From contig JACTVC010000014.1 in the NCBI GenBank assembly GCA_018417955.1, forward strand, positions 682,001-746,000: a stretch of 64,000 nt of DNA, written 5' to 3'. Made by a program: the position numbers and the translations under genes. Under the pieces are notes generated by a model. The model was given only the letters and a program-made list of their open reading frames with translations. It had not been told where the DNA came from and searched no databases. The stretch comes from Laccaria trichodermophora. Lineage: Eukaryota; Basidiomycota; Agaricomycetes; Agaricales; Hydnangiaceae. This document shows, one piece after another, positions 1 to 12,879 of this stretch. Position 1 is the stretch's first letter. Every line of letters begins with the position of its first letter.

Positions 1-3
1 GCC

Positions 4-294
4 TCACGAGCTCACTCTTCCAATAAGTATCTAACGCAGCGTAAGCCCATAGATCAAGAGCCCAGTCAAATTCAGAAAACTCGCCTGGGTCGCATCTTTC
101 GCTTCATTATACCGATGAAGCAGGACAATATGCCGCTTGACAATTTCGTTGGCATCTACGCCCTCTCTGGTACAATATATGCGCGTGTTTTTGATCAGCT
201 TCATGAAGCGCATCATGATATACTAGACGAACCCAAGTTCCTCTTGGAGCCTGTCGATTTCTGCTTGGAGAGCCGCGACGCGGGCTTCTTGATT
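4..294 (-). CDS. Swi5-like DNA recombination mediator (N-terminal exon not resolved)
   Basis: Three exons read on the minus strand as 294-233, 166-85 and 30-4 and give 56 residues. A coiled-coil start (EARVAALQAEIDRLQEELG) is followed by the family signature EIVKRHIVLLHRYNEAKDAT and a short tail ILIGRVSS. This is the pattern of Swi5, the small partner of Sfr1 that stimulates Rad51/Dmc1 strand exchange in the nucleus. The intron at 84-31 has a GC donor (GCGAGT) and a TTAG acceptor; without it the reading frame leaves the conserved LIGR tail. The intron at 232-167 uses a GTTCGT donor chosen because it keeps frame; a GTCTAG donor is an alternative. A stop lies just upstream of the AAT at 294, behind a CAG acceptor, so at least one more 5' exon must exist, and I could not place it. 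Family assignment is fairly secure; the N-terminus is open. Confidence 0.75.
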
Positions 295-788
295 CTGTGC
301 ATTTCAAAATGAAAGTTCAAGAAACGGGTGAAAAGGAAGGGACCTGGCTTGCCTTGATTGACGTTGACGCGTGCATTTATAGTGGTATCTGGGTAGCTAA
401 TAAAAGTGTTCAAGCGAGGATTGAGCGTAAAGTCATTTTGCACTGCACGTGATGTTGTGTACGCGTTGTTTGTTCTGACGCGATGGAGAGGGGCTGACCT
501 CGAGTTCACATGTACCTTCTAATCCAGCCATTAAAATTAAGCGGAGGGTAGCACTGGTCGATGGCTTTGCGGTACTAAGAAGATGTCGCAGCCAAGTCGC
601 AGCGGTGCATTGAAAAAAGCGATAAATAAAGTACAGACAACTTGACTTTTACATTTGGGAAAATACACACAATATCGCATGGTATAAAAAAAGAATAAAT
701 CAAAAAACACCGCGCCTTCGCCGAACCTCTGCATCTAGCGAAGTATCCTGGACCGCGCCTGAAAGTTGGGACTGGACTTGCCCTCAGT

Positions 789-1402
789 TTAGGCTTTCAA
801 CTTCTTTGTTTTATTCCCATCCTCCTCTTCCGTCTCTTCGAAGCCTCGCTTTTTCGAACTTGAGGACGCAGAGGGGGCTTGGGGCGGGTTCTCGTGCCAA
901 TTGTCTTCCTCTTCTTCCTCCTCCTCCTCCTCTTCTTCGAAGTTCGGCTGGTCATGACGACAGACGAGAATGAGCACGGGGTTCAACGCTAGAGAAGCGA
1001 GGCCAGCTTACATTGCCCAGTAAGAGTGCCGTCATGCTGCCGCTCTGGAAATATGTATGGGATCGTACTTAGGGCGCGTGCAGATGTTGTGAAAATTGAT
1101 ACTTACCTGGACCTCCTCCTCCTCATCGTCGTCTTCGTCTCCTACAATTTGTGCTTCCTCCTAATACACATGTGAGCCCAAGAGTAGGTCATGCCTTCCT
1201 CAACTTCACACACCTCAAAGTCAACATCATACTCGTCGCTCTCCTCCCCTTCGTCGATTTCTTGAATGCCAAGTTCAACATCACCCTCGTCCCCTCCCTC
1301 CTCCTCCTCCTCCTCCTCTTCCTCATAGTGTCCATTCACGATATCGTCGTCACCCTCCGGGATCTGGTGTTCATGCAACGCAGCGCTGGCCGGTTCAGAC
1401 AT
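789..1402 (-). CDS. Acidic, probably nuclear protein of unknown function
   Basis: Four exons (1402-1214, 1160-1107, 1044-1012, 947-789) join in frame to a 144-residue protein. The splice sites are GTGTGT/TTAG, GTAAGT/CCAG and GTAAGC/CCAG, and each join keeps phase 0. The product has three long Glu/Asp runs (about residues 27-35, 70-78 and 96-105), a short hydrophobic patch SGSMTALLLGN, and a basic C-terminus (KKRGF near residue 125 and KTKKLKA at the end) that could be a nuclear localisation signal. Such charge patterns are seen in histone chaperones and ribosome-biogenesis factors, but I do not recognise a specific family. Simple-repeat DNA (CTC/CTT) encodes the acidic runs. The gene structure is supported by frame conservation; the function is unknown. 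Confidence 0.6.
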
Positions 1403-3866
1403 CCTCCGTGACGAAGATTGGTTGTGATGGTTGTGAACCTGGTGTCAATGGCGCTCTGGTCGCTCGAATCTCGATTATGTTTCCGCTGGCAGATGCCTGT
1501 TGTAATTCTTCGACAATCAATCAAACAAACTTCCGATAAAGGGTTCACACACACAGCGCTGGAACCCGTCCTGAAACTTTCTCATCCCAACTCCACTGAG
1601 GAATGACACCATGAACGTGCGATATCACGTGAATGATTTAGACGCGTCGCGTCGAGGGTCGCGTGCTCGATGACTTGCTGCTTGGAAGAAAAAAAGAGTC
1701 CTTGTAATTTGGCTTGAAATACACACTGGTCCTGAAGATGAGCGCTTTCGCGCATAATCAATCAGGGTAATCACATTTGAATTGCTGTAACACCAGAGCG
1801 CAGCGTGTATAGAACACGGTCAAGGCGAGGTTCTCAAAACGACACATTTATTACGAGGACATTCTGTTATCCTGAGAATAGATGAATACAAGCCACTGCT
1901 GTTCAGTTGGGGCAGTGAAGCCGCGCAAATCTTGGAGAAGACAATCAGCCTACTTCCCCAAATTACAGATATCGCTTTCTGACCCCCCTGCGTCACCGCA
2001 GTTAGCTCACTCTCGTTCTGTTACGCGCGACCTTGAAGCGACACCATTTCCGTCGTCTTATTCCTCACAGCCAGATTACACGACTGTGGCGTTGCTCATG
2101 AACTGTAGGAAGTTCTCTAAACAGAAAACGGGTGTTGCATTGCATTCTTCCCCACAACGGACTACATAATTTTTGTAAGAGCGTTAACTGAGTCGATCCT
2201 CCGACGGAAACAAACCACCGGGAGAACGCGAAAGTCGTCTTTGTTATAAAACGTGGGCGCCATTAAAACTCTCAGAGAGCGCTCCGCCGTCATCAAGGCA
2301 CGAAGTTAACGGCCAGACTCCGAGTCCAGAGTTGGCATACGGTATCTGTCTGATAGCAGGGGGTGGTCCAGGTGACTGACGACCCAAGCGCCAAGCGTTG
2401 TATTTCGAGATATAAAGCGTCAATCACGATAGCTCGTCGGTTGTTCACTGGTGGAGGAAAGCTAATAAAGGTGTAGTGAGCTCCTAACTAATCAACCACC
2501 AACTTGTTGAGGCTTACTTAGGCAGATATGTGTGTATGATCTACACACGATCATGATCAAGGGCTATGCTCGGGGTTAGGGGGGAGATCACGGCGCTGTA
2601 TAGTTGTTGAGTTGTTGACGAACTTCAACGGTTCCTAGGTCCGAGGCGCAGTCAGTGTATGATTCAATGATTGACTTACTTCTGCCGCTCGAAATTTCCA
2701 GGTCGGCTGTGATATCGTTTTTGGTGTCGATGATCGAAAACAAGTTGTAAGCAGTGAAACTTGCCCCGTTATCAACGCACTTTGACATTGGCTTGATGGT
2801 AAATTCGAGAATGACTCCGCTTTACTCGAGGATGACCTTTAGCAGACTCGGACGCGCTTTACGGCCGTTGGTCGACGTCGGTTCCAAATTTATGCGATAA
2901 TATGATAGCAATTGTCCTCGAGGCACATAAGGTAAAAATCATACGGTGGGCGTTTGAGAGACCAAGGGTGTTCAATGTGATTTCTGTAGAAGCTCGGCGG
3001 TTCCGTGGGCGGTTGATGGAGAAGCGATCAAAAACATGTCCATTCTCATGCATGACGAACTTTGAAGCCCCAAAAATTTGTTTGAAGACGTAGCATAGAT
3101 GTCATATTGGCGTCATGTTGCTTGTTTTATGACACTGTTCCTGTTCCGTAAAACCACTGAACCTTCAGGCTGGCCCGAGCGGTTGATGAGCTAAAGTATT
3201 TTCCCGCCACTCCGTGATAGTCTACAGTTGGCCTATAGTGCAGTAGCGGTATCTTTAGGGCGCCATCCGAACGAATTCGAGGGGGTCAAACGAAGAGCGG
3301 TGATGTATCGGCGGCCTAATTATGTGCAGCTCACGGTGCGCAGTCTGCCGGAGGGGTGCGTGAAGGTTGGGCCATAGAAGGAGTTATAGATCCCTTCAAG
3401 CGCAGATATGACGGTTTAGACTAGCACAGGCAGGGAGCTCAGGCTGACGGCAGCTGAGCAGTCTTTTTCTGTTAAGAACAAATAAAGTTGAAAAAGGGGA
3501 ATTATTGTGGTTGCTTTACACATGTGGACGGGGAATCGGTACATTCCTACCTATCTAATACTCACTCACAATACCAACTGACACTGCCCTCTCTCATATC
3601 TTGCCAACACTCCTTTGTCTTGCTCGATCCGTGGGCTTGAAAAACAGCAATAGCAATCGCAACACAGGTTCCGCCAAGTCACTACTGCCAGCCTCGAGGC
3701 AGACTTGACTACGGAGACACTCGTGGCCTTACAAATTTGAACACGCCTCAGCTGCACACCCCTTGACCCCAATAATTATTCTTTCTCCTTTGTTGAACGA
3801 CGTCCAAGCCACTCCCTCAATCCCGTCCCCACTTCCACCTCGTCATCTCAGCACGTCAAGCATCAT
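1403..3866. other. Intergenic region without a supported gene
   Basis: About 2.4 kb with only short ORFs (at most 95 codons) showing no recognisable domain and no consistent splice structure. The last 350 bases before the kinase gene are pyrimidine-rich on the plus strand, as is common for fungal promoters. I see no RNA gene. Confidence 0.5.
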
Positions 3867-6800
3867 ATGCCAAGTATTGGCAGCTTAAACTCCTCTCACA
3901 AGTCACACGTATTGCCAGCGCCGAAGAAAAATCTAAAGACCGTTTTTGGAATTGGAGTTGTGTTCAGGGATTCATCCGATACCGACACACCGGCCAGTGA
4001 ATCACTCGGTCGTAGTTTTCTCTCTGCTAGGAAAAGCATCGACACACCCAGAAACTACTCATTCAGGAGAAAGAAGAACGAATCTGATCGTTTCGGTGTC
4101 TCCAACATCTCTTTCTTCGAACGCGAACCTACTACACCCACCGACCAACAGCCTGTTATTGATCTCACCATCGACGATATGAAGGCTATTGACACTAATA
4201 TTCCCCATGCTTCTACAAGGCGACCTCCTCTTCGTATGGATAACGAGGACGGGCCTTGGAGTGTCAGCGTGGCAGAATCACCATACGATCCCCGTTCATA
4301 CAGTCTTTACATAAAGAGTGAGTTCATCCTCCTTACGTTTCACTTTATTTTATAACTTGCGATCACACACCTTTCCACCACGTTTGATTTTCCCACTGTC
4401 TTTATGCTCCCATCTCCTTTGACCTGTTGGATATTGTTACTGACCGTGTTTCTCAGCTCCAACCCACAACCTCACCCTCACCCGTGCAGCAATGGAAATT
4501 GTTGAGCTTGATCAAAAGCTCCGCGATTCATATCCCACCGTCAAAATCCCTGCCCTCCCCATCAACCCTGACTCCATCCCCGCCCCTCCAAAACGTAAAT
4601 CAACCTTCCTCAACACCCTTTCACGCTTGGCATCCCCCACGTCGGGTAAAAGTCAGCGACAGTCTTCTGTCGGTCGCCGATTTGCTAACGCCACCTCCAT
4701 GCCCACTGCGACCCCAACCCTGACATCGCCCTCTGGAGAACTCAACGATCCTTTCACCGATGGCGAAATTGACCAAGCTGTTGTCAAGTCACCGTCGGCC
4801 ATGAGCACTGCTATTGCCGCATACCTCACAACCATCTCCAATTCAGCAACCTTGCGAAAGGATCGCGTGTGGAAGCGTTTTGTCCGAGTACGAACGGACG
4901 ATTTGGAGAGTGTGCGCGTGGAGAGGGCTATCAAACGCGTTCGATCTGATCTTGCAGCTCATGTGGGCCTGTCCAAAGAAAATAGCTACTCGACCTCGAC
5001 CAGTCTAGGACCAGGGGCAGCGCCAAGCGATACTGGAAGCATCTTTGTTGAGGAGCTGGACAATTCTGTACAGCTGGATGGGGAGGTTCTTGTTAATTCG
5101 CGGACGGAGCAGGAAGAAATCAAAGAAGAGGAGGAAGCTGAGCCTATTACTGATCATGCGCCCGAGGGTGAAGCAACGGTCGACGCCACTGCCCGAATGG
5201 AAGACGTCCAAAATGATAAAGATTTAGCTACTGCTGCTGCTCCGGTTGACGATGCTGCAACCGCCCAAGGTCACGAGGATGTCCCCAGTGCGACACCCGC
5301 CGCTGAAGCTCCCATTTCCCGCATGCACCGATCCCAATCAGCCGACCCCGACAAGTCGTCCAGGCTCTCTCGTTCATACACCTCCTTGGCGCCCAGTCAG
5401 GATGACGCTTCTTCGCAAGTGGAAACGGGGGACGACTCCTCCATCTCTGCTACGACAGGCCGCCGTCGTCGTAGAACACGCAAAAAACGCTCTGCCTCGT
5501 CTGCGCCGAAAGAGCCCAAAAAGTCGAAACGGAAAGTTGTCATTGATGACTTTGAGATGATGCGTGTCTTGGGCAAGGGATGCGCTGGGAAGGTGCTTCT
5601 TGTTAGGCATAAGTCTACGTCGGATCTGTTTGCGCTCAAGGCTATCACGAAAAGACATGTTCTGGCACATCAGGAGTTGCAGCATACCTTGACTGAACAA
5701 GCTGTTTTGAAAAGGATGGCTGCTGAGTCTAGGGATCCGTTCGTGGTTAAGCTGTGGTGGAGTTTCCATGATAAGGAGAATTTGTTTTTGGTCATGGTAT
5801 GTCATCTTACTCTTCGACTTTTTCGTTGTTCAAATGTCCACTTTTTCAGGACTTCCATCCAGGAGGCGACCTAGCCACCCAACTCGCAAGGTGGGGTCGG
5901 CTCGGGCGAGACCGCGCCCGATTCTACGCCGCCGAAATCGTAGAAGGCGTAGAAGGCCTGCACGCAGTCGGCGTCATCTACCGAGACCTCAAACCCGAAA
6001 ACATCCTCATCGGCGCAGACGGACACATCGTCTTGACCGACTTTGGGCTCTCAAAAGAGTTTCCCAGGCGCACAACGACGGCTTCTACGCCGATAACCCC
6101 TTCTGGTTCACGTGGTGGTGATTATTATTCTTCTGCGCCTGGGACGCCGCAGCCTGTCAACCCTCCTTGGATGAAGCCTGATAGGACGGGGGAACTGGCG
6201 CTGGGGTGGCCTGGTCAGCCGATTGGGCATAGTGATTCGACGACGACGTTTTGTGGAACGGCAGAGTACCTTGCTCCGGAGGTTATTCAGGGGTTGGAGT
6301 ATGGGTATGAAGTGGATTGGTGGAGTTTTGGAACGATGCTTTATGAGATGTTGACTGGAATTGTGCGTTTTTTCTTTTTTTCTTCTTCCTTGAGTTCAGT
6401 TGAGGCTGACTTGATGGATGTTGGTAGACACCGTTTTGGGCGAATAATCATTCGGATATGTATCTTAGGGTGTTGCAGGATGAGCTCCAGTTCCCGGACG
6501 ATAGGGCGATTGATCAGGATACTAAGAGCTTGATTCGTGGGGTATGACTTTTTTTTCATTTGGCATAGAAGTAACGATCTGACTTTTCATCTAGCTCCTT
6601 CAACGCAATCCTGCACTTAGAATATGTGAACCACGGATTAAGAAGCACCCGTATTTTTCAATGATGTAAGTATTTGGCAATATCATAGTTAACGTTGCTT
6701 ATATTTATCTTTGCAGTGACTGGGCCCATGTTTATTATAAGCGCTACATACGTAGGTCCTACGTTCTTTAATCATGAAAACTATGACTGATAAGACTCTT

Positions 6801-8284
6801 CAGCACCTTATATCCCGCCTATTGACCCCTGCAACGCGAGCGATACGCAAAACTTCGATGATACCTTTCTCGAGATGGAACCCGTTCTAGACGACTTCAA
6901 CAGCAACGACCCAGCTACGGACACTGACCAGGAGCCTCAAACCGACACTGACCGGACGGACGGTGACGAGACAAATACCACCCCATCTCAATCTCGAAGC
7001 TCCTCCATGCGAGCACCATTAGTAGTCGCTGTTGGAACGGAAGAGGAGGAGTCTGTGGATCTCTTTGATGGATACTCGTTCAAGGGGCGCCATTCCGTTC
7101 TCATTGATGACGAAGAGGAGGAGGAAGAGGAAGAGGATGGTTCTGAGGATGGATCAGAAGAGGAAAGTCTTGAAGGCATGGACGATCCATCGGTTGTCAA
7201 GCCTGTGGAACCCGAAGTTGTCCCTGTTGTGGAAGCAACTAAAGCAGAAGAGGTCGTTGAGCCTAAAACACCTGAAGCACGGCCGAATGCTTTGCCTGAA
7301 GTGGTCGAAGAGGTTATACCTGAAGAACCCGCTACTCCCGTTGAACCTGTTGTTGCCGAGGAGGAGGAAATTGTGGAAGAGTTCGTTGTGAAGATACCAG
7401 AGGACGAAGGGTCGAAAGCACGGCTCAGCAAGGAACTACCTCCTCTTGGCCCTACGGAGCTCATGGCGCCTGTTGTTCCAAGCAAAGACGTCAAGGGAAG
7501 AATCACACCTCCACCACCATCAAAAACTGTTTCTCGCCCACAAGGTCCGGCAACACGTTCACGTCGGGAAAAGTCTGGTGTTCATGCTCTGGACCGATAC
7601 CTCTCCGACGCAGTCGACGATACGGAGGCGGAAAGGGACGAAGAGGACGATGATTGGGATTTCGTGGAAGCTGTCGATGGAGAAGATCGTAATGGGACAA
7701 AGGGAACCAGTCTTTTCGCTCGGGGTGTTGTCGACCGATACCGTTTGGCTGTTTTCCGAAAAGCATCGACGCCGAATTCGCGATCTGCGCAACGGTCGTT
7801 CTCGGGGATGTCGAAGGCTTCTCAGGCATCAGAAGCAACGGAGTCTCCTTCTCCTTCTCAGCGTCGTGGAAGGAATGCTGGTGGGCTTACCTTTAGAAAG
7901 CACCCCAGGCAGTTCTTGCGGCCTAGGTCACCTCCTCCGTCGTCTTACTCTTCGAAGACGAGTACGACGAGGTCTGCGTCTGCGTCTAATGTTCTCTCAG
8001 CAGCGTCAATCACTGCTTCGCCGTCGTTTGGGAGCACACTGCCGGTGTCGCCATCTCTCAGATCCAAACAGTCAGCTACTTCCATGGGTGCCCAGAGTGC
8101 CTCCTCTGATCAATCCGGGAGTGGGGCGACCCCCGCTATACCCGTTGATAATGGAAGACCTGACGTCAAAGAGTCGTCATCTCCCTCAACGACGCAGGAA
8201 AAGCTCAAGACGAAGAAGTTGAAGAGGTACAAGAACAACGCGGAGAAAGTCTTTTCACTTTTCTCCTCCCCTCGCCAATCGTAG
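3867..8284 (+). CDS. AGC-family Ser/Thr kinase with N-terminal split PX-like domain
   Basis: Seven exons (3867-4317, 4457-5796, 5850-6362, 6428-6541, 6595-6665, 6717-6751, 6804-8284) join in frame to 1334 residues. The N-terminus has PX-like sequence: WSVSVAESPYDPRSYSLYIK runs across intron 1 into TPTHNLTLTR, and the matching C-terminal half (AIAAYLTTI..., VWKRFV) follows a low-complexity insertion. The kinase domain shows GKGCAGKV (523-530), the catalytic Lys in FALK (545), YRDLKPEN (D643), DFG (661-663), a roughly 65-residue insert, then TFCGTAEYLAPE. The C-tail has a turn-motif-like NFDDTFLEMEP and a hydrophobic motif FDGYSF (929-934), followed by a long acidic/Ser-rich extension. All catalytic residues are present, so an active kinase is expected. 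A PX domain suggests phosphoinositide membranes as the site of action, as in SGK3; that is inference. Start ATG 3867 is the first in-frame ATG. Confidence 0.88.
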
Positions 8285-8872
8285 TGATGTCACACCACTG
8301 GTTGGTGATGTTCATCAAGTTTCTTTTTTTTACATGCACCTCTCTAACTATTGCAGCCCCTGCTATCTACTATATGCACAGCTATTTACGCCAGTTCAGT
8401 ACGTATAAACACCCCTGGTAACCACACTCCCTGCTTTTTTTTTTTTCTCTCCTCGTTTTCAATTTTTCATTCCTACGATCCATGGTTTAACGGCATTCCA
8501 GGTCTGGAAGCTTCCTACATATTTTTTTTTTTTTTCATACCCTGTCTTTACCTCGCTGTCGCACAATTAGATCGCTCGTTTAATTAATATCGCTGTCTGT
8601 GGCCTATAGATTCTAAAATTCAAAGCAATAGTTGTCTAGTCCAGAGCAAATGCACACGAGGCATTTGAGCGCTCGGGAGCACTGCAAAATATGTAATCAT
8701 CGTGGAGAAAAGTTGGAGTGACATGCGTATGCGTAGCTCGTTGCCACCCCTGGGCCTTAATGACAGGGGGGCGATGGTTTGCCGCTCATTGGCCCCCGTT
8801 GACCATTACTTCTGACGGTAAGGCTTATTCTCCCTTCACCCCTCCCACAAGCCAGCTTCTTGTATATCCAGC
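8285..8872. other. Intergenic spacer between kinase and CorA-A
   Basis: Contains the likely 3' UTR of the kinase gene with two poly-T runs (around 8436 and 8520) and the putative promoter of the CorA gene. No gene or RNA is seen. Confidence 0.5.
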
Positions 8873-11397
8873 ATGCCCCGCGAGAATAGCTTTTCAGATT
8901 CAGAGGGACGTTCCCTCACGCCTGACCTTGAAGACGAGGAAATGGCCGAGCGCCGTGCAGCTTCTCCAATAGCAATATCACCTCGACAAAGGCATCACCG
9001 ATCAGCTGTCGGCGGGGCACACCACTTACAGCTGGTACGCACTCCTACGGCTTCCAAGCGATCAATACACTCCCAAGCCAGTCACCAATCCGCCGCCGCG
9101 TCAATCCCTTCCGCTTGGCAGCAGTTGCCACCCCTTGAACGGTTCCGTTCTTTGGCACGGAGGGTTATAGCTCTGCGTCGTGGGGCGTCCATATTCGAGG
9201 TCGGCATGACTTCACGCGTTGGGGCTGAGCCTGGCTTAAACCCCCGACGGCCCACTGCAGAGGCGTTATATGGGAATATCCATAAGGAATGTGTGATTGA
9301 GGTGTCGGACTACTCGTCCATTCGCAGTAACTTTCGGAAGATTTCCAATGCGCAGTTTGTGGATCTCATGGACGATGATAATGTGGGTCAGAGGGAGCCT
9401 TGGGTGAAGGTCCGTTGGATAAACATTGGCGGTTTGAGCTGGGACGTCATCAAAGCCGTCGCGATCAAATATGGTGGGTCTACTTTTTTGCCTCCGCTAA
9501 GACGCGCCTAACCAGTTTTTAGACCTTCATCCATTGGCGTTGGAGGATGTGTTCCATGGCCATATTCGAAATAGGTCAAAAGCGGACTATTACAGCCAGC
9601 ATCTTTTCTTACGAGTTCTTTGCCATGAACTCAATCGGGATGAGAAGAAACAGAGCGAATCTTTCGGTTTCCCAAGCCATGGAGACCGCTCATCCTCTCC
9701 AGAACCAATAAAGGAGGAGGATGAGGAGGGTACTCCACACGAGTCGCGTGGCAATGGCCATGACGAAAGCGCCAAAATAAGCCTCTCAAAGTCGCGCAGA
9801 TCGTCAACAATGCGACGAAGAACTGGCCCTATCCTGCCGTCCACCCAAGCTGACATTCCTCCAACACCGTTGACCCCAGCATGGAATTCCCCTAGTCGCC
9901 TCGCTTCACTGCTCAAGAGGGAAGCTCAGGTGCGTTTTTGACTCTTGGTGGATTGATATATATGGACATTAAACATGAAACAGCTCAAAGACGTCAGGGA
10001 AAGGCAAAAGGTAGCGGAAGTGTCTGTGGCAGCGTTGAAACAGGTAAGACATTATGTGCTGCAGCTGTGTCAAGGTACTGACCGGATATCCAGGACGGCC
10101 GTGTAAATGTGAATGTGTCCCCCATGTTCATATTCCTCTTCCGAGATGGTCAGTTCTGCCATCCTTAGATCGAAGTCTTGTAACCCCCCACTCAGGAACT
10201 GTTATCTCGATACATCCAACACCCGACCTCTCTCTGACCGCTCCCATAACCCAACGCCTACGCCAACGTGATACCGTTCTCAGGAAGTCTGCAGACGCGT
10301 CTTTGTTGGTGCACGGTATCCTTGATCTGAGTACGGTTCCTGACAACTATGACCTCGTCACCTCACTTACGCGCGTCCCATCCAGTTGTCGACAACGCCC
10401 TCCAAGTCATTGACGAATACCAAATCAAAATCAACAACTACGAACGTGATATCCTACTCAAACCCGGTATGAAGACTGTCAAGCAACGTACGTGATCACT
10501 TTCCACCTTTTTTCGAGATATCTTATCTTATGCGTGGAAACTTCAGTACACATTCTTTCAGGCGACCTGATACTACATAAACGAACCTTGGAACCCATCA
10601 AAACACTCCTTTATGGCCTTAGGCGGTACGACGTTGATCGTTGTGCTGCTCTCATCGATTCCTCCGATCCAACGAATGCGGATGTCAAAGTTGTTGGGTT
10701 TATGAGCCACAAATCTAAGATATATCTGGTGTGTTGTTTCAGATCGTCCTCCTGGTGCTATGGTTGATGTTCCTCAAAAATTTATACAGGCGGACGTGTT
10801 TGACCATATGGAGCATATTCTCTCCAGTCTTGACATGTTTGCTGGCATCGCAGAGAACCTCATTGACTATACCTTCAATGTAAGCTGCTTGTGTACTCAG
10901 TGTGCTCACTTCTGACGCCACTCCTGATTTCTTCGAACAGCTGGCTTCGTATGAAATGAACGAAGTGATGTACGTCTATGTATCGCTTATCCGGGAAACT
11001 CACACTCACAAGCTCCTCACAGGCGTCGATTAACTCTTGCAACGATCATTTTCCTCCCCCTTACCTTCCTATCGGGGTATTTCGTAAGTCCTTTCCCAAA
11101 CCCCACCAGTACACCCTTCCTCGCCTCATGGGCTTCTCATCTCTCTCTTCAGGGTATGAACTTTGTGAACCAGTGGTCCGTCCAACACAACTCGGACCTT
11201 TTGTTTTGGGAGATCTCCATACCGATTATGCTGATCATCACACCACTTTTCATGTGGTCTGACATTCAGAAGGCATATCATTTTGTGCAGAAGAAGATGA
11301 TAAGTAAAAAAGCTGTCCAGGTGTGTCAAGTCTGATTTTTGATTTGAGAAATGTGGCTGAGATGTGTTGTGTGCAATAGATGTATAAGCTCTCTTGA
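8873..11397 (+). CDS. CorA-type Mg2+ (divalent cation) transporter, copy A
   Basis: Twelve exons (8873-9473, 9523-9929, 9984-10043, 10094-10148, 10196-10330, 10386-10487, 10547-10728, 10790-10879, 10941-10969, 11023-11083, 11153-11320, 11380-11397) give 635 residues in one frame. The soluble N-terminal part includes WINIGG and LHPLALEDVFHG, which are typical of the CorA funnel. The C-terminus has two membrane spans (about 555-573 and 595-612), and the family signature GMN lies at 575-577 just after the first span. CorA proteins are pentameric channels for Mg2+ and related ions, in fungi at the plasma membrane, vacuole or mitochondrion; which membrane is not shown here. The last exon is tiny (MYKLS-stop). 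A hAT-type element starts 54 bases after the stop, in the presumed 3' UTR. A second intact paralogue and a pseudogene occur in the window. Confidence 0.9.
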
Positions 11398-11442
11398 AGA
11401 TATCTTATTATACTGTATACCATGCTGCTGTTTTTTTTTGCC

Positions 11443-12879
11443 TTCAAAAATAGTGTTTGAAAGTCCGGTCCGGTCTGGTTATTGAGCCCTCGAGGGCTCT
11501 AACCGAGACCGAGACTGGTTACCTTGTGCCACGAAACCCAAAATAACTGAACTGGACTGCTACTAACCGATATAATTGGTTAGTAACGGTTAGCAGTTGG
11601 TTACATGACTGGTCCTAACCGGTTATTTCTCTGTACTACTTGTGGCCAAAATAAGTAACCGGACATGTGCTGTCATCTGCTGTCATCCAGGCTGCTTCAC
11701 GTAGTCCTTTCCCAGCAAGGAGGGCACCAATAAGCCTGTTCTTTTTTGGAGAGTCGTGTTGGATGCGAGAGGTCTTATGTGTAGCCATAGAAGTCTTAAA
11801 ACGAGGGTACTTATTATGTGGGATCAAGGTGGTTCAAAATCTACGTTGACGACGCATTTGGTCATGTGTCCGGTTACTTATTTTGGCCACGAGTAACATA
11901 ATTACAAACCTACAGTCATCCACCAGCCTGTGTTACACCACCACTGAGTGTTACACTTTTGCTCCTTGAATAACTTTTGCAATATTCAACATACTTCCTT
12001 GAAACAAAATTTATCTGGAGCTCCTATATATGGTCTCTCCTCACATCAAGCTTTGTGTGTGCAGGATGAGCATCAAATATGTAGTGATTTGTTCAAAATG
12101 GGGTACTTAGCAGAAAACCTCCCACCACTGAATGTTACACCAGTATTTTCAGAATTACTCAACAGAAACAAACCTGAGAGCTCCAAAATTTGGAGGACAC
12201 AAAGAATGGATATCACCAAGATTGAATGTACAATTTTTAAGTGAAAGTCTATCCCCATCATGTTTTAAGTGAGTTTTCAATTTTTGATGTAACACTAACT
12301 GGTGGATGACTGTATATTATATTTCTAATACAAGCATTATGCTGCATGCACCAGCGAGGCGCATGTAGGTGAAACACCGCCTCACACAATGGCCCAATGA
12401 AGAGAGAAAGAGAGTACTCGATCTGTGAGCCTTTCTCATCACAACCTACGCATCCAGCATATTTCATAAACAACCTCGCAGGTTGAGTACACCTGACCTG
12501 CGAGAGTTTATCATGGATTGCCATTGTTGTATCAATGTCATATTATCACACATGTGACGACAGGAAAATAGTCACTTAAATTTCAATTCACCATAAATAT
12601 GTCAATTCTCCACTAAAAAATATGATTTTTGGATTGTTAGAAAGCATTTAAACAGGGGAATATTTGTGTGTAATGTTAGGACACAAAGACCAGTTATAAC
12701 CGGTCCTAACCAGTTTTTGTTTGGTCTTGAATATTTTGGGATGACACCTAACCACTAACCGGACCACAGTTACGGTTAGGATCGGTTAGGTAATTTTTGC
12801 GGTCCTGATCAGTTATGGTTTGGTCCAGTCTCGGTTATTTTCCGGTTAACTAACCTAACTTCCAAACACTATTCAAAAA
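11443..12879. mobile_element. hAT-type non-autonomous transposon with 8-bp TSD
   Basis: The element runs 11451-12871 (1421 bp). It begins TAGTGTTTGAAAGT and ends with the imperfect inverse ACTTCCAAACACTA, and is flanked on both sides by the identical 8-bp direct repeat TTCAAAAA (11443-11450 and 12872-12879). An 8-bp target duplication with TIRs of this form is characteristic of hAT transposons. Many subterminal CCGGTTAGG/CCTAACCGG-like motifs occur near both ends, as expected for transposase binding sites. There is no transposase ORF, so it must be mobilised in trans. It sits in the 3' flank of CorA copy A and carries a nested MITE. Confidence 0.85.
11637..11895. mobile_element. TA-flanked MITE nested in the hAT element
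   Basis: A 255-bp element (11639-11893) starts CTTGTGGCCAAAATAAGT and ends with the inverse ACTTATTTTGGCCACGAG; the inverted similarity extends through the adjoining AACCGGACA. It is flanked by TA on each side, as for Tc1/mariner-type elements. Its interior is nearly identical (reverse orientation) to about 24240-24440 in the fold-back element. The short interior ORFs are not credible genes. Confidence 0.8.

Noticed and set aside
3170..3250. tRNA-like start (TGGCCCGAGCGGTT)
   Set aside because: There is no matching B box, no acceptor-stem pairing and no cloverleaf in the following 90 bases.
6988..8222. Long antisense and frame-shifted ORFs over the kinase tail
   Set aside because: Shadow frames of the acidic/Ser-rich coding exon.
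11667..11849. 60-63-codon ORFs in the nested MITE
   Set aside because: They recur in the other MITE copy only because the DNA is copied; too short and without motifs.
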